This document shows positions 1-12,699 of a stretch of 64,000 bases of DNA, piece after piece. Source of the stretch: Bimuria novae-zelandiae CBS 107.79 (lineage: Eukaryota; Ascomycota; Dothideomycetes; Pleosporales; Didymosphaeriaceae); NCBI GenBank assembly GCA_010015655.1, contig ML976657.1, forward strand, positions 1,540,160-1,604,159. Direction: 5' to 3'. A program made the position numbers and the translations under genes. Within the stretch, counting starts at the first letter, position 1, and each line of letters starts with the position of its first letter. The notes beneath the pieces are model-generated. The model worked only from the letters and a program-made list of their open reading frames with translations, made no database searches and was not told where the DNA came from.

Positions 1-199
1 TGGAGAAGATCTTGACGCTTCCTCGACGCAAATTGTTGAAGGCGCGTGTCGGAGTGGTTTTGATCGGAGGTGGTTTAATAGAGGATCCGGAAGGGCGGCT
101 TCCATGGCGTTCAAGGATACGGACTTTGCCTTTGTCTTGAGAGGTGATAATCGGGTTATGGGCATCTTTCCGCTTCCTATTGGCAACGAGAGACACCAT
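1..199 (-). CDS. Possible 5' end of a gene running off the window, unknown product
   Basis: Reading the minus strand from an ATG at 197-199 gives 66 codons without a stop up to the window edge, starting MVSLVANRKRKDAHNPIITS. The segment is basic and rich in Lys, Arg, Pro and Ser with no recognisable domain, as expected of a disordered N-terminus. Base composition is balanced, unlike the AT-rich repeat block that begins near 960. I do not recognise the protein. A chance open frame of this length is possible, so the call rests only on openness and composition. Confidence 0.35.
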   Translation of the reverse strand, partial: MVSLVANRKRKDAHNPIITSQDKGKVRILERHGSRPSGSSIKPPPIKTTPTRAFNNLRRGSVKIFS

Positions 200-959
200 A
201 TTGGTGATTAGGAATGATCAGAGTTCTATACCTTAACAGTGCGTACATCGTCAGCGACCGCAACTTACTCAATGGGGTGGACTTACCGTGAGAATACCTG
301 CATGTAAGAGCCCGAACCCTGAGCAATGCGTCACTGGGAGGATGATGAGGCGTGAGGCTAACGGCAGCGCGTTCGTACTACGTGCCGAGATCATAGCGTA
401 ATATTTAGTAAGTACGATGGCAAGGGGCGTACGCCCCACATAGGAAGGGACAACAGATTGAATGAGGAAAGGGATAGCTAATCATGGCCATGAGCACCTT
501 CTCGTTCGTACTAGTACTTGAGTATGACGTGACCCTCGAGTAAGGACATTTCATTGTCTTCTTCGCATCGTCGACGGGATTCTGTCGTGAAATATCAGGA
601 AGCTGCAATGATGCATCCCACTTCATCGCCTACAAGACCCCAGTGCCTTTTAGAGCGTTCCAGCGGGGTACTAGTAGTGTCCTGCCTTGAGGGTTTCTAT
701 TTACGAACGCGAAAGTTGCCTAGGTGAACGCCCCCCCTTGTGAGTTTCTCCGTGACAGACATCGAATCTCTAAAAAGAGCTGCACACCGCGTATATTAAG
801 TAGCGGACCCAGCGACGGAGGTAGTCAAGCCCTGTGGTTGAATGTCCTTAGAGTTGTTCCGGTTGGTTGATAAGAATTCAACCCAGTTCCCCATATGCAT
901 GTGTCACTAACGTGTCCGTGCGCGTGAAGCGCTGGTTCGCGTGATGCACCACCCTTATC
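200..959. other. Intergenic, no convincing gene
   Basis: Balanced composition with only short, unconvincing open frames (one of 73 codons on the minus strand). I see no domain, tRNA or repeat. It is single-copy-looking DNA flanking the transposon block. Confidence 0.5.
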
Positions 960-1421
960 AAAAGTAGCTTACGCAAAATAAGGCTATAGAGCTACTAAGA
1001 ATTAATACTATTATAAGATATTTTAGTAGAGTAGTAAATTAATAGCTATAATTAATTTACGCTATTTAAATCTATTTAAAAGCTTAATGTTGCAATAGCT
1101 ACGTATAGATTTAGTTAGGCTGGCAGATGCGTCCTCTAAGCCCTCCCTAATATCTATAGTATTAATAACACGTTTCTAACGCTTTCTATTTTATAGAGAT
1201 AGCTAGGAGGCCTTTTTCTTATCCTTTTAAGATAATTATAGAGCTTTTTCTGTATTATAGACAGACTTCTAGGCAGCGTGCTAAGCTACCTTTTTACCTT
1301 TTTACTTCTTTTTTACCTTTTTAACTACCTCTTGCGTAACACGCTTTTTCTACTAAATTTTCTCTTTATTTAGCTTAGCTACCTTTTTTAGCTCTACTAT
1401 CTTTACTTTTTAAAGCTACTA
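960..1421 (-). pseudogene. Relic of a pogo/CENP-B-type transposase C-terminus
   Basis: The minus strand contains a Lys/Arg-rich stretch reading EKAL-LS-KDKKKAS-LSL-NRK, where the dashes are TAA/TAG codons. It matches, residue for residue in style, the tail of the transposase at about 29110-29220 (KAL-LS-RGNRKVLK), a conserved C-terminal feature of fungal pogo-like transposases. No TIR was found, so this is an old fragment decayed by C-to-T change. It ends against the pogo-1 insertion at TA 1420-1421. Confidence 0.55.
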
Positions 1422-3211
1422 AGCTAGCCGATACGTAAGCTGGCCACCCGGGTAAGCTGGCCACCCCACCAAAACGCGACACCTGCACAAAACACGCCAC
1501 ATCTCTCCACAACGCTTATTAATATAGACGCCCGTGAGCATGCTATACAATTAGCTATTAGAGATTTTAATGCAGGTATTTATTCTAGTTATCGCGCTGC
1601 GGCTATCGCGTATGGTATTCCTCGATTAACCCTATTAACGCGCATTAATGGCGTACAAAACTAACGCGTTAGTCACCAACACTAGCAGCGTCTAACTCCT
1701 CTATAGGAAGACTTCCTAGTAGAATAGATCCTTAAAGAAGACGCACGCGCCTGCCCTCCCTCACACGCTCACGCTCGAGAAATGGCCAATCGAATTCTAC
1801 ATATGAATGGCGACAACCAGCCTATTGGCAAGCTCTGGCTCTCACACTTCCTCCGGCGCCAGCCACGCGTTGCCTCTGTAGTCGGCAGAAAGCTAGAGGC
1901 TCAGAGAGCTGATGCAGCGACACCAGAGCAGCTACGCGCGTTCCTAGAGCTCTACGAACAGACTCGACGGCGGCTCAACATACGGGTGGAGAACACATAC
2001 AATATGGATGAGACTGGCATTGCCCTAGGGGTATGTACCAACACTAGAGTACTCTCTAGTAGTCAGAAGAAGAAGGCTTATGTTCCCTCTCCAGAGAATC
2101 GCCAGTGGGTCTCTATAATCGAGTGTGTATCGGCGACAGGGCGGAAGCTACGCTGTGCGGTCATCTTCAAGGGCCAGAGCCTACAGACAACATAGTTCTC
2201 CTCGTCCCACGTACCTGACTGGATCTACACTACCTCTGAGAACGGATGGACGTCAAAAGCGATAGGTGTTGAGTGGCTACAGCGCATATTCATACCTGAG
2301 ACGGCTGTATCTGATGGCCAGCACAGGCTCCTCATCCTCGACGGTCACGGCAGCCATATTGATATAGACTTCCTGTGGCTCTGCAAGCTACATCGTATAC
2401 AGCTCCTATATCTACCTGCGCACACTTCACACGTCCTACAGCCTCTCGATCTCGCTCCTTTCTCTATAATCAAGTCTAGCTACAGGCGTCAGATCCAAGA
2501 GCTCGCATCACTCGACAACGCTACGCCTGTCAAGAAGGAGCGCTTTATCACCTGCTATTATTAAGCTAGGGAGGAAGGCTTTACAGAGCGTGTAATTCAA
2601 GCTAGCTGGCAGGCATCTGGTATCTGCCCATTCAACATCAATCACGTGCTCAGCTCGTCGCAGGTCTCTCAGAGGCCTACTACGCCTACACGTCAGCAGC
2701 AGCCTCAGCAGCAGCTCCAGAGCTTCCTCTCTACTCCCCAGGGCCCTCACGATCTCTATATAGCGCAGCGCAGCGTCCAGAGCGTCGAGAATCCAGGTCG
2801 TACGACCCGGCTACTCCTACAGAAAGCAGGTAAGGCTCTAGCAGCTGCAAATGCTAGAGCTACAGGCCTAGAAGCAGAGAAAAGACGACTTGAGCAGCAG
2901 CTAGAGATATCTACCTCTCAGCGTCAGCGTAAGCGCGTTCGAGTAGACCTAAATTAACGCTTTACAGAGGTAGAGAGTATTAGGGAGGCTATACGCGCAG
3001 CCGAGGCTTTAGCAGTTTAATTACGTAGATCTACTATATTAAGCACCTTAGAAGCAGCTGCTAGAGCTACAGTAGCTGCAGCGCTTAAATCTATGTGTAG
3101 TTAATGGCAATCATAAGAAGCGTTGTTGAGAAATCGTGTGTTTTGTGCAGGTGTCGTGTTTTGGTGGGGTGGCCAGCTTACCCGGGTGGCCAGCTTACGT
3201 ATCGGCTAGCT
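1422..3211 (+). mobile_element. pogo-like (Tc1/mariner, CENP-B/DDE) DNA transposon, copy 1
   Basis: About 95-bp terminal inverted repeats (1422-1517 and 3118-3211) begin AGCTAGCCGATACGTAAGC and are flanked by the TA duplication typical of Tc1/mariner/pogo elements (1420-1421 and 3212-3213). Each TIR carries two copies of GTAAGCTGGCCACCC spaced 17 bp apart. The element is 1790 bp and holds one transposase frame on the plus strand. It sits exactly at the truncated left end of chromovirus A. Its body is less AT-rich than the surrounding repeats, so it is younger or shorter-exposed, but the frame is broken. Confidence 0.92.
1524..2957 (+). pseudogene. pogo-like transposase, interrupted by stop codons
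   Basis: The frame reads an N-terminal HTH (AIQLAIRDFNAGIYSSYRAA), a second HTH/CENP-B-type DNA-binding region (LWLSHFLRRQP), then the DDE catalytic core with YNMDETG (first Asp), LILDGHGSH (second Asp) and SHVLQPLDLAPFS (third Asp), and a basic coiled-coil tail (EAEKRRLEQQLE). Stops interrupt it near 1660-1720 and at 2193-2195 and 2562-2564. The last two are TAG and TAA where a Gln codon would fit, consistent with C-to-T change. All three catalytic acids are still encoded. The original start codon is not evident; I begin at the first codon in frame after the left TIR. Confidence 0.85.
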
Positions 3212-3213
3212 TA

Positions 3214-3535
3214 ATGTAAGATCTTATAGGACTTTAAGGGTCCTAGGGACCTTAGGACCTTAGTAAGACTAGAATAAATAGTATATAGTTTAATAATTTC
3301 TCTATGCCTTTCCTACCCCTTATAGTAACTTAATATACTACAAGTATATTTCTTATAATAGATTAATAAATCTCCTAATTTGTTATTTTACAGTTTATTA
3401 TAGAATTAGATTATTTACACACCCTAGTATTATTTTTATAAGCTCTTAACTACTAAATATCCGCGAGGTGCTTTACCCTTAACCTATTTTCCTCTTACCT
3501 AGAACAGGCTTAGGTAAGTCAAACTCCTTATAACA
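3214..3535 (+). repeat. 5' LTR of chromovirus A, truncated on its left
   Basis: It matches the right LTR from ATGTAAGAT (9846) onward and ends CCTTATAACA. The right copy ends CCTTGTAACA, a G-to-A difference of the RIP type. The equivalent of 9703-9845 is missing at the pogo-1 boundary. Confidence 0.8.
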
Positions 3536-3599
3536 CTTTAACTACCTAAAGGTCTAAGATAATATAACTACACTATTAAGCACTATTAGCTTAAGGGTC

Positions 3600-6500
3600 T
3601 TAATAAAAAGTAGTACTTCTAGGCTAACTATAAACCTAATAACGTTACTAACTAACTAGGCTAATAAGATATAATAGCTTAAAGAGTAGTTTGCTAAGCT
3701 AATAGCTTATGTTTTAGCTACTATAATTATAGAAAGGATATCCTTTAAGGTTTCTAAAGTTTATAAAGGTAAATAGAAAGGACTTAAGGTGTTTTTTATA
3801 GATACAGAACTCTACTACTACTATAATAAGAATATCTTAAGAACTAAATATTCTAAAATCCTTATAGCTAGTATACATATAAAGGACAAGATAGCTAAGT
3901 AGCTTTAACCCTTTACTAAGGACTATCTAGAAAACGAAAACAATATCTTAGAGTATAATAATAAAACTAAAAAGGTGTTGAAGGACTAAGTATTGTTTAA
4001 AGAATAGATATAGATTATATTTAGCAAAGTTAATAAGGAATAACAAGCTAAATATAAGATATAAAGGCTTAAATAAACTAAATTAGCTAGTGCTTATATA
4101 GCTAAGTTTAGACGCCTATAAGTTAAGATTAACTAAAACAAAGCCCTACTTTAAGTAGCTTACTATAATAGACTAAAGGAAAACGCTAAGGACAAGCTTA
4201 CTTATTATAATAAGGTAAATAACCTAGAAGAACTCGTAAAACTAGCTATATAAATTAATAACTAACTCTACGAATAACAGTTAGACAAGCAAGAAGGCTA
4301 CTCTATCTAATCTAATATTAAAAAAAGCTAAAAACTATAAAAAGACCATAATAGAGACATCGTGATAGCTAATAAAGCCTAAGAATAGAAACTAGAGAAG
4401 TAGTAAGAGGGCCATAGTAATATACTATTTAACTAAAAATAAAAATAACTCTTTAACGAAAGGCGTACTTAAGATATAAAGATCAGGATTACTTTTAAAA
4501 AAAATTATTTAAAAAATAATAAAAGATAGAGCAAGAGAGCTTAAATTATTTAAGTAATAATAGCTACGCTATCGGCAATAACACCTATATTATTAAAAAC
4601 TAATAAATATAAAGTCTTTAATATAGAACTTAAGATTTTAAAGACACTAGAGGAAATAGAATAAAGAATAGTATTAGAGTAAAAGATCCTTCTCCAACTA
4701 TTAGAAGGAAAATGCTAGGTATATAATAGCTAGATACATATACCCAAAAAAATACACGTAAAAAATTGAACTTAAAAGACTAAGGACTATAATAATTTAC
4801 AAGTTCGCCACAAAGTACCAAGGAAACGTACTAGTACTAGGATAGTAAATTAAAATTTAAGAATAGTATAAGAGGATAGCCTAGTTCCTTTATAATAAAA
4901 ACGATTGTCGATTACACTAGATAAAAAAGGTATAGGTAGTAATATTACTAAGGGACCCTAATTACATGTTTATTAATAACTATATACTAATAATAAACTG
5001 CTACAAATATTTCCTAGACAAATAGACACGCTACTATGAAGAATTAGGCTAATAAAAGTGCTTTAATAATAAATACTAAATGCACGAGGCATATAAAAAA
5101 GCTATAGACTAGTATCCAAAAGGCATAAACTTAGAATTAATAATTACTATAGGAAACTAATAGATAAAGGGCATAAGCCCTAATTACCTATAATAGATTA
5201 AATAGCTAGATTATAATATGGATTTCCTAGCCTACCTATGGTAAAAAGAATAAATAGTAGTACTGGAAATAATACTACTACATAGGAATTTAAAATTTTA
5301 AAAGTAACTAGTTGCAGGATGCCAACAACACAGAGAATCCTAAAAAGAAGAAGAAGTTTAGTAAATTAAGAATACTAGGAGCACTTATAAAGTGCTTTAC
5401 TAAAAGTAATAGAAAAAGATAAAAACTAATACTAGTTTAAAAGACGCTACGCGAATTTAGAATAAGGAAGTAAAGACTTTCTAGACTACTTCTAAAAAGA
5501 CTAATAATAAGTTAGAAAACTAGGGCGCCACTAGATAAAAGACCTTATTAGTAGAGGCGCAACTATAAAGGTAAAAAGAATAAGAATAGACACGAATAGC
5601 CTGCGTCTAACTAAAGAAGTTATAATTAGTAATTACTTAGTAATAGCGCTAATAGACCCTAGAGTAACTAGATGTCTAATATTTCTTAAAATAGTAAAAA
5701 AATATAACCTGCTATATCAGAATAAGGAAACACCTATATAAATAAAAATAGTAGATAGGACGTTATTCTAAGGATATAGTAAAGGACAGTTATACCTTAA
5801 AATAACGCTATTACTTATCAGTGTAGATAAACTCTAGAGTTAATATAGTTTTACGATAATAGATTTCGGAAGCTTAAAAGTAATTATTAGTTATAATTAG
5901 CTATTATAATATAATCCTGTTATTAACTAGTAGAAGAAAATAATATATAACAAAAATTTTATAGTAAAGGTTACTAGCGTATAATAATTAAAATAAGTAA
6001 GCCTAAAAGTTTAGTATAGATCTTTAGGAGTAGGAACTAATAAGAAATTAATAATTATAAAAACATTACCCTATAAGATTGCAAGGATCTACAATAAGGA
6101 CCCTTAGATAGTAGGAGTTATATAGATAAGGAAGAGTGAGCTCTAGAAAGAGGTGCAAGAAACTCTATTTATACCTAAGAAGTACGAAGATTTCGTAGAA
6201 CTATTTTATAAGTAAAACGGCGAAACACTCCTCAAACACTAATAATAGGATTATAAGATCTACCTACAGGAAGGTGTAAAACTATATTTTAAATAACTAT
6301 AATTATTATCGCGAGACTAATAAGAAGAGTTTATAAAATAGTTTAAAAAAAACTTAAAATGGATGTTTATATAATTAAGTAAAAGCCTAATAGCTTTCAC
6401 TATACTATTCGTGCTAAAGAAGGATAAATAATTTAATTATGTATAAACGTCTAATAAATAAATGATAAAATAATAAAAAAACAAACACTTTTTACTACTA

Positions 6501-9022
6501 ATAATAGAGTTTATAGATTGACTTTAAGGAGCTAAGTAGCTTATAAAATTTAATATACAAGACAGATTATATTAGATACGTATAGCTAAAGGACTTGAAT
6601 AGATAATAGTATTTTAAATATAATATAAACTATTTAAATTCACGATCATGCCTATAGGGCTAACGAACGCCCTAGCCACGTTTTAGGTAGTAGTAAATAA
6701 GGCATTGCACGAATACCTAGATGAATTCTGTATAGTATATCTAGACAATATCCTAATATATTCGAGAGGCACGCTTAAGGAGTATATATAGCACGTATAA
6801 AAGGTGCTAGCCAAAATAAAGAAATATAGACTACTCCTATACCTAAACAAGTGTAAATTCTACATAATAAAAATAGAATATCTTAGATTTATAATCTTAA
6901 GGAAAGGCGTTAAAATAGGCCTAAAAATATTTATAGTATAAGAATTGTTATAACTTAAGTTAGTAAACGACGTTTAATCCTTCCTAAAATTTATTAATTT
7001 CTACTAAAAGTTTATTAAGGACTACACTAAGGTCACGGCACCTTTAATAGAGATTACTAAAAAGAAGTAAGGTTTAAGTACAAAAAAATAGTAAAAAGCG
7101 TTTTTTCTTAGCACCCCTTCTATAAATGCATAACCTAGAGAAATATATAAGGGTTAAAATAGATATATTATACTACGCACTAGAAGCGGTCCTCTTATAG
7201 TAGTGTAATAATAGAAAATAGAGACTAGTGGGCTTCTATTCTAAGAAGTTCTTAGGAGCAGAACTTAATTACAACGTTTATAATAAGGAGCTACTAAAAA
7301 TAGTAGACGCCTTTAAATAATAAGAAGCCTAACTCACGAGAGCGCGCTTTAAGGTAGAGATATAAATAGATTACTAAAACCTTACTAGCTTTATATTAAT
7401 AAAGAAGCTTAATAAATAATAAGCATAATAAGTAGAGTTCTTGGCGAACTTTAACTTTACTATATACTATTAATTAGGAATACTTAATAACGCAGTGGAC
7501 GCCTTAAGTAGAAAATTAAATTTTATAAAAGATAAACCTAACCTGTATAACGCAGTGCTACTCGCAGGGAATAATAAGATAATTAAATATAACTAGCTAA
7601 AAATTAAGATTTACGTGGCTAGCCTATATTATACAGGACTAATAGTACACGATTTTTAAAATTATGGCCAACTCACCACCAAACAGCGAGAAGAGTACGA
7701 CCTTTTTTATAATAAACTTAACGAAACGCGCCAAGAGTACTAATATAAGATTATTATAAAACTAGGCTATGAAAAAGCCTTAATTAGAAAATTATATAAA
7801 TTATAAGAATAAGAATATCTAATATTAAAAAAATAATACGCTAGATCGCGAACAAATATACTAACTTTAAACTTAAGTAGGTGGTAACTAAGGTTATAAG
7901 TAACTTTTTAGCATGCTATAAGAATAAGCTAAAGGGATATAAGCCTTATAGACTATCATAACTATTATAAGTAGCTAAACGGCCCTAGTAGAGTGTAATA
8001 ATAGACTTTATAGTAAAACTCCTAAAATTACTATAGCTAGGAATAAGGCAGATATGTAATATTATTATAGTAATAATAGACTGCCTAACTAAGATAGCTA
8101 AGTTTAGACCTATAGAAAAGTCTATAACGGCAGAAGAACTAGCTTATAAGGTGGATAACGTAGTGTCTATAAAACACAGACTTCTAAAGGAATTTATTAT
8201 AGATAAAGATAAGCTCTTTACGTCTAAGTAATAAGATACTTTTATAGTAGCTCTAGGTATTAAGTAAAAGCTCTTAACAAGTTTCTACCCCTAGACTAAC
8301 AGACAAACGGAACGTACGAATTAAACTTTAAAATAGTACTTATAATTCTACGTTAATAAATAATAAGATAATTAGGCAGAGCTACTACTAATAGTATAAC
8401 TAGTATATAATAGCATAAGGTTAGGCACGACAAGGTACTTACCACGCTATATAAACTATAGATATAAGCTAATTATTATTAAGGTCTAAGAAATATAGAA
8501 AGTATTTTTACTAAAGCCTAAGATAAGGCTTAAAAGATAAGGGAACTTTATAAAGTCTTATAAAAATAAATTACTTAAAGAGCTCTTAAGACATCTAAGA
8601 ATGCGAATAAATAAAGGACTAAAGAATTAACCTTTAAAAAAAGGGATAAAATTTTCCTATTATAAAAGAATTTAAAGATAAAACGACTTAGTGAAAAACT
8701 ACATTACCTCTAAATAGGCCCTTTTAAAGTACAAGAAACTAAGGGCCCTGTTATAACTAAGTTACTTTCACTAAAGGGTACAAAAATATACCCTACGTTT
8801 TATAAATTACTTTTAAAACTAGCTTTACTAGACGCTCTAGTTAAGTCCTAGTTAGATCTAGAAGATAATAAGTATAAGGTTAAAGAAATTAAGAACCTAA
8901 AAGAGATTTAAGATTAGCTTAAATACTTAGTTAAATAGAAAAGATAGCTAGAACAATATAATACTTAAAAACTAAAGAAAAATCTTATAAACTATAGGAA
9001 ATTAGTAATATATTACTACTGA
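3600..9022 (+). pseudogene. gag-pol of chromovirus A, heavily RIP-decayed
   Basis: The plus strand encodes a degraded polyprotein with TAA/TAG scattered at Gln/Trp positions. Recognisable parts, in order: a Lys-rich gag region (about 3700-5400); a region where protease is expected (about 5600-6000); reverse transcriptase with FTIMPIGLTNALATF and IVYLDNILIYSRG, the YLDD box changed to YLDN (about 6560-6780); RT thumb/RNase H (about 6950-7450); integrase (about 7650-8650); and a C-terminal chromodomain reading KYKVKEIKNL...KYLVK (about 8867-9000). The frame ends at a TGA near 9020. Reading-frame order is canonical for Ty3/gypsy. No part can be functional. Confidence 0.85.
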
Positions 9023-9099
9023 TAAAACCCTTAGATAGAAAATTAGCAAGAAAAAAAGAAAAAAAATTAAAGTTAAATAAAAAAGATTAGCCTATAACT

Positions 9100-9530
9100 A
9101 GCTTATGTTAGCTTCTAGAAATGCGAGTTGGGACAGTTCGCGAGTATTAATAGTAACTATACTCTTTAGATCCTCTTTCCCCTTCTCTTTCTCTAAGGCT
9201 TCTATCGCGTTAGTAACACGAAGATTATGCTAAGTATAAGCATGCTCCTTCTCTTAACCGTTACTAGCTCCCGCTTAAGGCGGGCAGCTAGCTCTTTAGT
9301 ATAAAGAAGCTCTAGACGCTTCTTACACTTTTCCTTTTAAATAAGCTCCTAATCTTTCTTAGGGATCTATAAGCTATATTTAGTATAAACTAAAATATAA
9401 TTAGCATACTACCTAAAGGCAGTATTTATAAAATAATATAACTTTAATTTTTAATACTACTTATAACCTAACGCTATTTTAAACCCTAAAAACTTTATTA
9501 GATCCGCGCGAGCACGACGTTTTATAATAA
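9100..9530 (-). pseudogene. Antisense ORF between pol and 3' LTR of chromovirus A
   Basis: On the minus strand, convergent with pol, a decayed frame reads RRARADLIKFLGFKIALGYK, then NTAFR-YANYILVYTKYSL, then KEKCKKRLELLYTKELAARL. After an apparent indel it continues in another frame as NAIEALEKEKGKEDLKSI. Interior stops are TAA/TAG where Gln fits. The product would be a roughly 150-170 residue basic, probably coiled-coil protein with no family I recognise. Chromovirus B has a convergent ORF in the same place, which supports it being a real gene of these elements. Boundaries are approximate. Confidence 0.45.
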
Positions 9531-9691
9531 AAAATAAAAAACTTTTAGTACAATTAGTAAGGTAAGAAAAATTAAAAGGAGGCTACAACCTCCCTTAAAA
9601 AGTAATAATACGTACTTTTATAAGAATTAAAACTAACACGCTAATAGTATAATAATATAATAAAATAAAATATTAAGATAATAGCTTTAAC

Positions 9692-9702
9692 AGAGGGGAT
9701 AG
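9692..9702 (+). other. Polypurine tract of chromovirus A
   Basis: The purine-rich AGAGGGGATAG lies immediately upstream of the TG that opens the 3' LTR, the expected primer site for plus-strand DNA synthesis. Confidence 0.7.
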
Positions 9703-10184
<482 letters not shown>

Positions 10185-10359
10185 TGTTATGAGGCTCTCA
10201 CACCTTGTTCCGATCTGGGTTAGGGCAGTAAGGTATCGTGGCACTTTACAGATTATTTAGTAGTATAAGTTAATGCGACACTTAGCGCGAGGCTAGATAA
10301 TTTAATCTTATAATAAAGTAAGATAACTATTAGTCTATATAAGAGAACGTACTCGCACA

Positions 10360-10360
<1 letters not shown>
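10185..10360 (-). repeat. 3' LTR of chromovirus B, outer part
   Basis: It begins TGTTATGAGGCTCTCACACC and matches 37952-38127 of the intact LTR. It is interrupted by the LINE after CGTACTCGCACAG (10348-10360), which is repeated as CGTACTCGTACAG at 18679-18691. Confidence 0.9.
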
Positions 10361-10442
<82 letters not shown>

Positions 10443-10443
10443 T
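10361..10443. repeat. (AGT)n microsatellite forming the LINE 3' tail
   Basis: About 27 AGT units abut the target duplication at the 3' end of the LINE (ACT units in LINE sense). Position and orientation fit a non-LTR simple-repeat tail rather than a random microsatellite. Confidence 0.85.
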
Positions 10444-12699
10444 TAATTAACGTCTAGGAACATAATGTTCTAGCCTCCCATGGGGCATGGAGACGCGCCG
10501 AGCAACCATTTAGGGCTCGCTAAAGTGGTGAGGGCGTTTCTTGCTATGTAGCTATTGCTATCTCTTATAGTGGCTTATAAGAGTCCGCCCCCCTTCGTGC
10601 AGGGGCTAAATCCTTGTCTTCTTGCCTGTAGGCTGAGGTGTCAGGTTATATCTATTATACATATAAACTTATTCTATAGGGTTAACAAGCTCTAGTAGAA
10701 GTTAGAAATCTTTTGGCTCAAGTGCCTTCAGGTATTCCACGCCCTCCCTAGTGGTGCTTAGGGGGCACGCTGGCCGTTTCGGCCAGTAGCGGAACTTTCG
10801 AACTAATCGTGGGCAGTGTACAATGTGGTTAGGCGCCAGGTCTGCTCTGCAGGGGCATTTAGTAACGGCGTCTTTATGCCTAAACTTCTTATAGTACCAG
10901 GCGTAGTGTCCGTGGCGGGTGCGCATGGACAGCAGCTTAGTAAGCGCTAGTTGTTAGAGGGTAAGCTCCTTTGGCTGTTTTGCAGGGCAGTAAGTGAGGT
11001 CCCACTATATATACCATTTTAACAACTTGGGCGAGCGGGCGCGCCACCAGTCCATCTTAGCGCTCCTAGTGTGGGCGCGGACGTCTAACTTAAGGCCTAA
11101 GACTATGGGCTTAGCTACCATGCCGTATAGAGGTTAAGGGGACTTTGCTACGTCGTTAGCCAGCTAATCTACTAAATTATTCCCTTCTATTTCGCAGTGA
11201 CCTAGGGCCCACCAGACAGCGATGTTTAGGTTCTCTATTGTCTCCTGGCACCTGACGAACGCCTACTATAAGGAGGGGGACGAGTTGCCTCTTATATACT
11301 ATATAATAAAAGTACTATTAATGCACATGTATATGCGTCTTAGCTAATAGGCAGGCGTATTAAGTGTGTAGGCGAGTCCTCGCCACGCGCCAATAGCTTT
11401 AGTATTAAAAATATAGGACCTAGGGTTAAGGGAGCTATTACCCTATAAGGTAAGGGCCTGCCCTTTATATACGGCGTAGCCATATATGACGTGCTTAACG
11501 CCATTAATCTATTATTTAGAGCTATCTAAGAAGATAATAATAGCGGTTAGCAAGAGGAGAGCCTACTACTCCTTAAAGTAACAGGCGGCGTCCTTCTTAG
11601 CCACTTAGCCTGTGGGGTCGATGCGGCTCCTGGGGGAGTAGTAGGGGGCGCGGAACTCCGGTCGGGGTACTAGGTTAAGAATCTATGCGAGTTACTATAC
11701 CGTTAAGCGGGCTCTCTATAGGAGGCCTGCGCCTTAGCCTCTTCTAACTATAAGTAGGAGGGTCCTAGCAGTAAGCGAGTGTTTATTATTAATTATTAGT
11801 AAGTATGCCGCGAAGCAAAGCTTACATGTCTTAAGTACTATTACTACTAAGGGGAGTCCTGCGTCCCGGAAGACAGCGGTGGTAGGTGTGGTCTAATAGG
11901 CTAGTACAATAGCTCTATATACCTATATAAGGACTTTATTAAGTGCGTTAATGTGCCAGCCTAGTCAGGTGCTCACCTAAGCGCTTCTTAATTAGTATAT
12001 AATTTTAGAGGGCTTTGTCCTGCCTCCGTACCAGGCCTTCGCGCCGTACAGGAGCCATAGGAGGACGCAGGCAATCACCGCCTTACGGAGGGACCCTAGC
12101 GAGGGGCTGTGTTTAATCCGAGCTAGACTACGGATGTAATATGCGACTACTCTTGTCTTAGTAGCGCGGATTACGACGTAGGCCTTAGGTAAGCTTTTAG
12201 TTAAACTACACGCCTAGCTAGCGCAGGGCCTTGTTCTCACTCGTAGGGAGAATAGGGTGTATGGTAAAGTTCTTATTAATAATGCAGGGAGGGGCGTAGT
12301 CTCCTTTCTATCGTGTAAGGTAGATTATTTTAAGCTTGTCTAGTAAGAAAGCGATCTTATTATCTACGCTATATCTATTAATCTTATAAACGTCTTTAGC
12401 AAGTTGTTTAATATTAAGGTTAAGGCTGTAAGAGGCTTTGTATAGGCAGATATTGTTAGCATATCCGAATTATAGCGTGGTGTCCTAGAGGTGGAGTTCC
12501 GCCAGGTATCCCCCGCACTGTTAAAATCTGCCATAGGCGGACTTCTTGCTAGTGGCCAATCGGACGATAGCTCCGGTTCTGCATAAACACCAAGATTTAT
12601 AAAGTTTGGCTGTAGATTCTTATACAATCTATATTTTTACTCGTACTTAACTTAAATTACTTAATAATTAAGCTCTTAGTAGTGTTAATTAACTTAATT

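Noticed and set aside
12364..12627. 87-codon minus-strand frame considered as a gene
   Set aside because: It spans the junction of the LINE RT and the piggyBac-like left end; the true RT reading (GYANNICLYK) is in another frame.
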